The notes under the pieces: generated by a model
Told to the model about the DNA's origin: nothing
Seen by the model: only the letters and a program-made list of their open reading frames with translations
Databases searched by the model: none
DNA from: Saccoglossus kowalevskii
Lineage: Eukaryota; Hemichordata; Enteropneusta; Harrimaniidae
NCBI RefSeq assembly: GCF_000003605.2
Contig: NW_003142130.1
Coordinates: 1-20,369 of the forward strand
Reading direction: 5' to 3'
DNA length: 20,369 nucleotides
Program-made: the position numbers and the translations under genes
Part shown: piece after piece, positions 12,871 through 20,369 of the stretch
Numbering within the stretch: position 1 is the stretch's first letter
Layout of the letters: the number at the start of each line of letters is the position of its first letter

Positions 12871-12881
12871 AAATTCTAGCT
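12871..12881 (+). other. Single-base deletion plus substitution in the array
   Basis: The unit reads CATAAATTCTAGCTGCAC, lacking one G of CTAGGCTGC and carrying A for G in CATAGATT. It moves the register to 24 modulo 83, which then holds for the remaining 84 units with no net indel. I saw no other copy with this deletion. Confidence 0.85.
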
Positions 12882-13507
12882 GCACAATGAGATATTACTA
12901 GAACTGTATCTAGGCGTTAGTGGAGTGGTGTATAGCGAGTGGAATGTCACATAGATTCTAGGCTGCACAATGAGATATTACTAGAACTGTATCTAGGCGT
13001 TAGTAGAGTGGTGTATAGCGAGTGGAATGTCACATAGATTCTAGGCTGCACAATGAGATATTACTAGAACTGTATCTAGGCGTTAGTGGAGTGGTGTATA
13101 GCGAGTGGAATGTCACATAGATTCTAGGCTATACAATGAGATATTACTAGAACTGTATCTAGGCGTTAGTGGAGTGGTGTATAGCGAGTGGAATGTCACA
13201 TAGATTCTAGGCTGCACAATGAGATATTACTAGAACTGTATCTAGGCGTTAGTAGAGTGGTGTATAGCGAGTGGAATGTCACATAGATTCTAGGCTGCAC
13301 AATGAGATATTACTGGAACTGTATCTAGGCGTTAGTAGAGTGGTGTATAGCGAGTGGAATGTCACATAGATTCTAGGCTGCACAATGAGATATTACTAGA
13401 ACTGTATCTAGGCGTTAGTGGAGTGGTGTATAGCGAGTGGAATGTCACATAGATTCTTGGCTGCACAATGAGATATTACTAGAACTGTATCTAGGCGTTA
13501 GTGGAGT

Positions 13508-13554
13508 CGTTTATAACGAGTGGAATGTCACATAGATTCTTGGCTGCACGATGG
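13508..13554 (+). repeat. Unusually mutated satellite unit
   Basis: Four private substitutions fall within 47 bp: C at 13508 (GAGTCG for GAGTGG), A at 13516 (TATAACG for TATAGCG), G at 13550 (GCACGATG for GCACAATG) and G at 13554 (ATGGGAT for ATGAGAT). Most other units carry none or one private change. It lies about 200 bp beyond the last TACTGGAAC variant, so it may mark an older or less homogenised joint between two parts of the array. Confidence 0.75.
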
Positions 13555-14015
13555 GATATTACTAGAACTGTATCTAGGCGTTAGTAGAGTGGTGTATAGC
13601 GAGTGGAATGTCACATAGATTCAAGGCTGCACAATGAGATATTACTAGAACTGTATCTAGGCGTTAGTAGAGTGGTGTATAGCAAGTGGAATGTCACATA
13701 GATTCTTGGCTGCACAATGAGATATTACTAGAACTGTATCTAGGCGTTAGTGGAGTGGTTTATAGCGAGTGGAATGTCACATAGATTCTAGGCTATACAA
13801 TGAGATATTACTAGAACGGTATCTAGGCGTTAGTGGAGTGGTTTATAGCGAGTGGAATGTCACATAGATTCTAGGCTATACAATGAGATATTACTAGAAC
13901 TGTATCTAGGCGTTAGTGGAGTGGTTTATAGCGAGTGGAATGTCACATAGATTCTAGGCTGCACAATGAGATATTACTAGAACTGTATCTAGGCGTTAGT
14001 GGAGTGGTGTATAGC

Positions 14016-14790
14016 GAGTGGAATGTCACATAGATTCTAGGCTGCACAATGAGATATTACTAGAACTGTATCTAGGCGTTAGTGGAGTGGTGTATAGCGA
14101 GTGGAATGTCACATAGATTCTAGGCTGCACAATGAGATATTACTAGAACTGTATCTAGGCGTTAGTGGAGTGGTTTATAGCGAGTGGAATGTCACATAGA
14201 TTCTAGGCTATACAATGAGATATTACTAGAACTGTATCTAGGCGTTAGTAGAGTGGTGTATAGCGAGTGGAATGTCACATAGATTCTAGGCTGCACAATG
14301 AGATATTACTAGAACTGTATCTAGGCGTTAGTGGAGTGGTGTATAGCGAGTGGAATGTCACATAGATTCTTGGCTATACAATGAGATATTACTAGAACTG
14401 TATCTAGGCGTTAGTAGAGTGATGTATAGCGAGTGGAATGTCACATATATTCAAGGCTATACAATGAGATATTACTAGAACTGTATCTAGGCGTTAGTGG
14501 AGTGGTTTATAGCGAGTGGAATGTCACATAGATTCTAGGCTGCACAATGAGATATTACTAGAACTGTATCTAGGCGTTAGTGGAGTGGTTTATAGCGAGT
14601 GGAATGTCACATAGATTCTAGGCTGTACAATGAGATATTACTAGAACTGTATCTAGGCGTTAGTAGAGTGGTGTATAGCGAGTGGAATGTCACATAGATT
14701 CTTGGCTGCACAATGAGATATTACTAGAACTGTATCTAGGCGTTAGTAGAGTGGTGTATAGCGAGTGGAATGTCACATAGATTCTAGGCT
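14016..14790 (+). repeat. 775-bp block, copy 1 of a 29-unit-shifted duplication
   Basis: Read base by base against 16423-17197, this block shows no difference over 775 bp, an offset of 2407 bp (29 x 83). It includes rare markers that fix the alignment: CTTGGCTATAC near 14371, GTGATG at 14420 followed by CATATATTCAAGG, and CTAGGCTGTAC near 14621. The match extends left with one mismatch at 14015 (GCG here, GCA at 16422) before the variant pattern diverges near 13925. Confidence 0.9.
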
Positions 14791-16422
14791 GCACAATGAG
14801 ATATTACTAGAACTGTATCTAGGCGTTACTAGAGTGGTGTATAGCGAGTGGAATGTCACATAGATTCTTGGCTGCACAATGAGATATTACTAGAACTGTA
14901 TCTAGGCGTTAGTGGAGTGGTGTATAGCGAGTGGAATGTCACATAGATTCTAGGCTGCACAATGAGATATTACTAGAACTGTATCTAGGCGTTAGTGGAG
15001 TGGTGTATAGCGAGTGGAATGTCACATAGATTCTTGGCTGCACAATGAGATATTACTAGAACTGTATCTAGGCGTTAGTAGAGTGGTTTATAGCGAGTGG
15101 AATGTCACATAGATTCTAGGCTATACAATGAGATATTACTAGAACTGTATCTAGGCGTTAGTGGAGTGGTTTATAGCGAGTGGAATGTCACATAGATTCA
15201 AGGCTATACAATGAGATATTACTAGAACTGTATCTAGGCGTTAGTAGAGTGGTTTATAGCGAGTGGAATGTCACACAGATTCTAGGCTGCACAATGAGAT
15301 ATTACTAGAACTGTATCTAGGCGTTAGTGGAGTGGTTTATAGCGAGTGGAATGTCACATAGATTCTTGGCTGCACAATGAGATATTACTAGAACTGTATC
15401 TAGGCGTTAGTGGAGTGGTGTATAGCGAGTGGAATGTCACATAGATTCTAGGCTGCACAATGAGATATTACTAGAACTGTATCTAGGCGTTAGTGGAGTG
15501 GTGTATAGCGAGTGGAATGTCACATAGATTCAAGGCTATACAATGAGATATTACTAGAACTGTATCTAGGCGTAAGTAGAGTGGTGTATAGCGAGTGGAA
15601 TGTCACATAGATTCTTGGCTGCACAATGAGATATTACTAGAACTGTATCTAGGCGTTAGTGGAGTGGTGTATAGCGAGTGGAATGTCACATAGATTCTAG
15701 GCTGCACAATGAGATATTACTAGAACTGTATCTAGGCGTTAGTGGAGTGGTGTATAGCGAGTGGAATGTCACATAGATTCAAGGCTATACAATGAGATAT
15801 TACTAGAACTGTATCTAGGCGTTAGTAGAGTGGTTTATAGCGAGTGGAATGTCACATAGATTCAAGGCTATACAATGAGATATTACTAGAACTGTATCTA
15901 GGCGTTAGTAGAGTGGTGTATAGCGAGTGGAATGTCACATAGATTCTAGGCTGCACAATGAGATATTACTAGAACTGTATCTAGGCGTTAGTGGAGTGGT
16001 GTATAGCGAGTGGAATGTCACATAGATTCTAGGCTATACAATGAGATATTACTAGAACTGTATCTAGGCGTTAGTAAAGTGGTGTATAGCGAGTGGAATG
16101 TCACATAGATTCTAGGCTGCACAATGAGATATTACTAGAACTGTATCTAGGCGTTAGTGGAGTGGTGTATAGCGAGTGGAATGTCACATAGATTCTAGGC
16201 TGCACAATGAGATATTACTAGAACTGTATCTAGGCGTTAGTAGAGTGGTGTATAGCTAGTGGAATGTCACATAGATTCTAGGCTATACAATGAGATATTA
16301 CTAGAACTGTATCTAGGCGTTAGTAGAGTGGTGTATAGCGAGTGGAATGTCACATAGATTCTAGGCTGCACAATGAGATATTACTAGAACTGTATCTAGG
16401 CGTTAGTGGAGTGGTGTATAGC

Positions 16423-17197
16423 AAGTGGAATGTCACATAGATTCTAGGCTGCACAATGAGATATTACTAGAACTGTATCTAGGCGTTAGTGGAGTGGTGT
16501 ATAGCGAGTGGAATGTCACATAGATTCTAGGCTGCACAATGAGATATTACTAGAACTGTATCTAGGCGTTAGTGGAGTGGTTTATAGCGAGTGGAATGTC
16601 ACATAGATTCTAGGCTATACAATGAGATATTACTAGAACTGTATCTAGGCGTTAGTAGAGTGGTGTATAGCGAGTGGAATGTCACATAGATTCTAGGCTG
16701 CACAATGAGATATTACTAGAACTGTATCTAGGCGTTAGTGGAGTGGTGTATAGCGAGTGGAATGTCACATAGATTCTTGGCTATACAATGAGATATTACT
16801 AGAACTGTATCTAGGCGTTAGTAGAGTGATGTATAGCGAGTGGAATGTCACATATATTCAAGGCTATACAATGAGATATTACTAGAACTGTATCTAGGCG
16901 TTAGTGGAGTGGTTTATAGCGAGTGGAATGTCACATAGATTCTAGGCTGCACAATGAGATATTACTAGAACTGTATCTAGGCGTTAGTGGAGTGGTTTAT
17001 AGCGAGTGGAATGTCACATAGATTCTAGGCTGTACAATGAGATATTACTAGAACTGTATCTAGGCGTTAGTAGAGTGGTGTATAGCGAGTGGAATGTCAC
17101 ATAGATTCTTGGCTGCACAATGAGATATTACTAGAACTGTATCTAGGCGTTAGTAGAGTGGTGTATAGCGAGTGGAATGTCACATAGATTCTAGGCT
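16423..17197 (+). repeat. 775-bp block, copy 2 of a 29-unit-shifted duplication
   Basis: This is the partner of 14016-14790, with all the same rare markers in the same order: CTTGGCTATAC near 16778, GTGATG near 16827, and CTAGGCTGTAC near 17028. The match ends at 17198, where this copy has CTAGGCTATAC and copy 1 has CTAGGCTGCAC. Identity over more than nine units, including rare variants, implies a recent duplication or a gene-conversion tract. Confidence 0.9.
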
Positions 17198-17539
17198 ATA
17201 CAATGAGATATTACTAGAACTGTATCTAGGCGTTAGTGGAGTGGTGTATAGCGAGTGGAATGTCACATAGATTCTAGGCTGCACAATGAGATATTACTAG
17301 AACTGTATCTAGGCGTTAGTAGAGTGGTGTATAGCGAGTGGAATGTCACATAGATTCTTGGCTGCACAATGAGATATTACTAGAACTGTATCTAGGCGTT
17401 AGTAGAGTGGTGTATAGCGAGTGGAATGTCACATAGATTCTAGGCTGCACAATGAGATATTACTAGAACTGTATCTAGGCGTTAGTAGAGTGGTGTATAG
17501 CGAGTGGAATGTCACATAGATTCAAGGCTATACAATGAG

Positions 17540-18275
17540 ATATTACTAGAACTGTATCTAGGCGTTAGTGGAGTGGTGTATAGCGAGTGGAATGTCACAT
17601 AGATTCTAGGCTGCACAATGAGATATTACTAGAACTGTATCTAGGCGTTAGTGGAGTGGTGTATAGCGAGTGGAATGTCACATAGATTCTTGGCTATACA
17701 ATGAGATATTACTAGAACTGTATCTAGGCGTTAGTAGAGTGGTTTATAGCGAGTGGAATGTCACATAGATTCTAGGCTATACAATGAGATATTACTAGAA
17801 CTGTATCTAGGCGTTAGTGGAGTGGTTTATAGCGAGTGGAATGTCACATAGATTCTAGGCTGCACAATGAGATATTACTAGAACTGTATCTAGGCGTTAG
17901 TGGAGTGGTGTATAGCGAGTGGAATGTCACATAGATTCTAGGCTGCACAATGAGATATTACTAGAACTGTATCTAGGCGTTAGTGGAGTGGTGTATAGCG
18001 AGTGGAATGTCACATAGATTCTTGGCTATACAATGAGATATTACTAGAACTGTATCTAGGCGTTAGTAGAGTGGTTTATAGCGAGTGGAATGTCACATAG
18101 ATTCTAGGCTATACAATGAGATATTACTAGAACTGTATCTAGGCGTTAGTGGAGTGGTTTATAGCGAGTGGAATGTCACATAGATTCTAGGCTGCACAAT
18201 GAGATATTACTAGAACTGTATCTAGGCGTTAGTGGAGTGGTGTATAGCGAGTGGAATGTCACATAGATTCTAGGC
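17540..18275 (+). repeat. Four-unit higher-order repeat (332 bp)
   Basis: The rare CTTGGCTATAC unit recurs with TGG at 17691 and 18023, exactly 332 bp (4 x 83) apart. The following units repeat in the same order: AGTAGAGTGGTTT with CTAGGCTATAC, then GTGGAGTGGTTT with CTAGGCTGCAC, then GTGGAGTGGTG. A little over two tetramers are visible before the pattern breaks at a CTAGGCTATAC near 18277. Confidence 0.8.
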
Positions 18276-18310
18276 TATACAATGAGATATTACTAGAACT
18301 GTATCTAGGC

Positions 18311-19040
18311 GTTAGTAAAGTGGTGTATAGCGAGTGGAATGTCACATATATTCAAGGCTGCACAATGAGATATTACGAGAACTGTATCTAGGCGTTAGTA
18401 GAGTGATGTATAGCGAGTGGAATGTCACATAGATTCTAGGCTGCACAATGAGATATTACTAGAACTGTATCTAGGCGTTAGTGGAGTGGTGTATAGCGAG
18501 TGGAATGTCACATAGATTCTAGGCTGCACAATGAGATATTACTAGAACTGTATCTAGGCGTTAGTAGAGTGGTGTATAGCGAGTGGAATGTCACATAGAT
18601 TCTAGGCTGCACAATGAGATATTACTAGAACTGTATCTAGGCGTTAGTGGAGTGGTGTATAGCGAGTGGAATGTCACATAGATTCTAGGCTATACAATGA
18701 GATATTACTAGAACTGTATCTAGGCGTTAGTGGAGTGGTGTATAGCGAGTGGAATGTCACATAGATTCTAGGCTGCACAATGAGATATTACTAGAACTGT
18801 ATCTAGGCGTTAGTGGAGTGGTGTATAGCGAGTGGAATGTCACATAGATTCAAGGCTGCACAATGAGATATTACTAGAACTGTATCTAGGCGTTAGTGGA
18901 GTGGTGTATAGCGAGTGGAATGTCACATAGATTCTAGGCTGCACAATGAGATATTACTAGAACTGTATCTAGGCGTTAGTAAAGTGGTGTATAGCGAGTG
19001 GAATGTCACATATATTCAAGGCTGCACAATGAGATATTAC
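18311..19040 (+). repeat. Eight-unit spacing of a rare double variant
   Basis: AGTAAAGTGG (A at two positions where most units have G) is followed by CATATATTCAAGGCTGCAC at 18317 and again at 18981, 664 bp (8 x 83) apart. AGTAAAGTGG alone also occurs at 16076, 27 units before 18317, but with CATAGATT. The pair suggests local duplication of a segment of about eight units near the right end. The intervening units are less clearly matched than in the 775-bp block. Confidence 0.6.
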
Positions 19041-19899
19041 TAGAACTGTATCTAGGCGTTAGTGGAGTGGTGTATAGCGAGTGGAATGTCACATAGATTC
19101 TAGGCTGCACAATGAGATATTACTAGAACTGTATCTAGGCGATAGTGGAGTGGTGTATAGCGAGTGGAATGTCACATAGATTCTACGCTGCACAATGAGA
19201 TATTACTAGAACTGTATCTAGGCGTTAGTAGAGTGGTGTATAGCGAGTGGAATGTCACATAGATTCTAGGCTATACAATGAGATATTACTAGAACTGTAT
19301 CTAGGCGTTAGTAGAGTGGTGTATAGCGAGTGGAATGTCACATAGATTCTTGGCTGCACAATGAGATATTACTAGAACTGTATCTAGGCGTTAGTAGAGT
19401 GGTGTATAGCGAGTGGAATGTCACATAGATTCTAGGCTGCACAATGAGATATTACTAGAACTGTATCTAGGCGTTAGTGGAGTGGTGTATAGCGAGTGGA
19501 ATGTCACATAGATTCTGGGCTGCACAATGAGATATTACTAGAACTGTATCTAGGCGTTAGTAGAGTGGTGTATAGCGAGTGGAATGTCACATAGATTCTA
19601 GGCTATACAATGAGATATTACTAGAACTGTATCTAGGCGTTAGTGGAGTGGTGTATAGCGAGTGGAATGTCACATAGATTCAAGGCTATACAATGAGATA
19701 TTACTAGAACTGTATCTAGGCGTTAGTGGAGTGGTGTATAGCGAGTGGAATGTCACATAGATTCTAGGCTGCACAATGAGATATTACTAGAACTGTATCT
19801 AGGCGTTAGTGGAGTGGTGTATAGCGAGTGGAATGTCACATAGATTCTAGGCTGCACAATGAGATATTACTAGAACTGTATCTAGGCGTTAGTAGAGTG

Positions 19900-19911
19900 G
19901 TACACGTACAC
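19900..19911. repeat. GTACAC doublet at the right array junction
   Basis: The array ends on a perfect GAGTGG at 19895-19900. The sequence then reads GTACACGTACAC, using the final G of the array. It may be a small duplication made when the array was joined to this flank, or a chance dodecamer. No matching sequence is present at the left junction, so it does not behave like a target-site duplication. Confidence 0.5.
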
Positions 19912-20369
19912 ATGCTGTAGGTTCCAGTTATAAACTTGCTCCACTCAGGGATTTGTATTATAATAACAAACCTTTACTCTATGTTTCATGATTTCGGGAA
20001 GCAAGATATTTTATTCGATTCTGTTCTGGTCATGACGTCATATGAATACAATTGTCACATACCTTTAAGACTACGATGTAACTGTTTTCAATTGCTTCTC
20101 CGGGGGGATAGTATCGAATTTCCGGGATTTTAGCGGCTATGCAGCCCAAGAACAAAAGCGCCACCAAGTGTCGAAACATCGTGCTCTATGATCAGTGTAA
20201 TTGTAATCTGCAAAGAAGTCGTACATACATGTCGTGCACTGTGACGACGTCTAAACGAGGAAGCCCGTATGTGGGAGAGAACAAGCCCAACAAAGATCTG
20301 TGACTTTACTATTGAATTACTATTACTACGGATTATCATATTATCAGCAAGATACTATTTTGTATGTAT
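19901..20369. other. Right flank, unique-looking, no recognisable gene
   Basis: The 469 bp after the array are not repeat units. They contain a TATAAA word at 19929-19934, a CRE palindrome at 20032-20041 and a weak inverted repeat GTCGT/ACGAC (20231-20235 and 20244-20248). Two frames of 65 and 69 codons are open. The first (19936-20133, +) starts at TTG rather than ATG. The second (20130-20339, -) starts at ATG and ends at TAA, but its arginine- and serine-rich product matches nothing I recognise. I see no splice-acceptor arrangement like that of the left flank. The flank could be intergenic DNA or part of a dispersed repeat. Confidence 0.5.
20032..20041. promoter_or_regulatory. CRE/ATF-type palindrome (ATGACGTCAT)
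   Basis: A perfect 10-bp palindrome containing TGACGTCA, the full consensus cAMP-response element bound by CREB/ATF bZIP proteins in animals, lies 132 bp beyond the array. A TATAAA word lies about 100 bp to its left, which does not form an ordinary promoter in the + direction. The match is exact; any regulatory use is unproven, as an 8-bp word can occur by chance. Confidence 0.3.

Larger units (their letters stand above)
399..19900 (+). repeat. Satellite array: 83-bp unit, 235 tandem copies
   Basis: Every unit is in the same orientation. Key words in order from the chosen offset 1 are GAGATATTAC, TAGAACTGTA, TCTAGGCGTT, AGTGGAGTGG, TGTATAGCGA, GTGGAATGTC, ACATAGATTC and TAGGCTGCACAAT. The GAGATAT word runs from 440 to 19861 in constant 83-bp steps, with register shifts of +1 near 5781, -1 near 11799 and -1 near 12879. 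Hand-counted composition of the commonest unit is 24 G, 24 A, 24 T and 11 C. It holds six TAG and one TGA on the + strand and several stops on the other. Since 83 is not a multiple of three, no frame stays open. Variation is concentrated at offsets 12 (A/G), 34 (A/G), 40-42 (GTG, GTT, ATG, GCG), 66 (G/T), 70-72 (CTA, CTT, CAA, TTT, CTG) and 77-78 (GC, AT, GT). A satellite of pericentromeric, sex-chromosome or other heterochromatin type is the natural reading; location and function cannot be read from the sequence. Confidence 0.98.

Noticed and set aside
399..19900. CRISPR array
   Set aside because: Units are contiguous 83-bp copies with no unique spacers, and the flanks show eukaryotic splice and polyadenylation signals.
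399..19900. Self-cleaving hammerhead ribozyme in the satellite, as in some invertebrate satellites
   Set aside because: The core CTGATGA is absent from both strands of the unit, so the catalytic core cannot form.
399..19900. tRNA-like or Pol III promoter elements (TAGCGAGTGG as box A, ATTCAAGGC as box B)
   Set aside because: Box A lacks a base, box B lacks its first G and exists only in the CAAGG variant, and the 12-bp gap between them is too short for a tRNA-type promoter.
399..19900. CENP-B box or telomeric repeat
   Set aside because: The unit has no TTCG...CGGG pattern and no short G-rich telomere motif.
399..19900. Coding tandem repeat (repeat protein)
   Set aside because: 83 is not a multiple of three, and the unit has seven + strand stops and several on the - strand, so every frame closes quickly.
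399..19900. Array mobilised as a transposon
   Set aside because: No terminal inverted repeats or matching target-site duplications are visible at 399 and 19900.
19936..20133. 65-codon open frame on the + strand in the right flank
   Set aside because: It begins at TTG rather than ATG, has no recognisable domain and no splice or promoter context; such a length is expected by chance.
20130..20339. 69-codon open frame on the - strand in the right flank
   Set aside because: It has ATG and TAA but matches no family I recognise, and its length is within chance. It might be a remnant of a dispersed repeat, but I see nothing to prove it.

Overview
This is eukaryotic DNA dominated by one satellite. 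About 96% of the window (399-19900) is a head-to-tail tandem array of an 83-bp unit. Following the phase of the GAGATAT word from 440 to 19861 gives 235 unit-equivalents. I see only a 2-bp deletion in the first unit, one 1-bp insertion (about 5781) and two 1-bp deletions (about 11799 and 12879), and these account exactly for the 19,502-bp span. The unit is about 42% G+C. It carries roughly twice as many G as C on the + strand and has stops in every frame, so the array has no coding capacity. A species cannot be named from the sequence; an AT-rich animal genome, possibly an invertebrate, is the most I would say, because the left flank has metazoan-style splice and polyadenylation signals.

Left flank (1-398): the end of an intron with a perfect TACTAAC branch-point word and a pyrimidine-rich AG acceptor, then one open frame of 50 codons ending in TAA, then three AATAAA hexamers. 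Together these look like the terminal coding exon and 3' end of a gene transcribed rightwards towards the satellite. The array begins about 85 bp after the last AATAAA.

Satellite (399-19900): the units differ mainly at a small set of recurrent variable positions. Strings of these variants are repeated at exact multiples of 83 bp (3, 4, 8, 13, 29, 31 and 32 units), so the array is a mosaic of higher-order duplications. The clearest is a 775-bp block with no difference seen, at 14016-14790 and 16423-17197. One common variant (TACTGGAAC for TACTAGAAC) occurs through the first two thirds and is absent after about 13316, close to an unusually mutated unit at about 13508-13554. This suggests the array has two homogenisation domains.

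Right flank (19901-20369): the array stops abruptly after a normal GAGTGG, and 469 bp of unique-looking sequence follow. It holds a GTACAC doublet at the junction, a TATAAA word and a 10-bp palindrome containing a full CRE (TGACGTCA). Two short open frames there are not convincing genes.

I do not see a new enzyme or defence system. The points worth attention are the structure of the array, its domain boundary, its strand asymmetry, and its position immediately downstream of a probable gene end.
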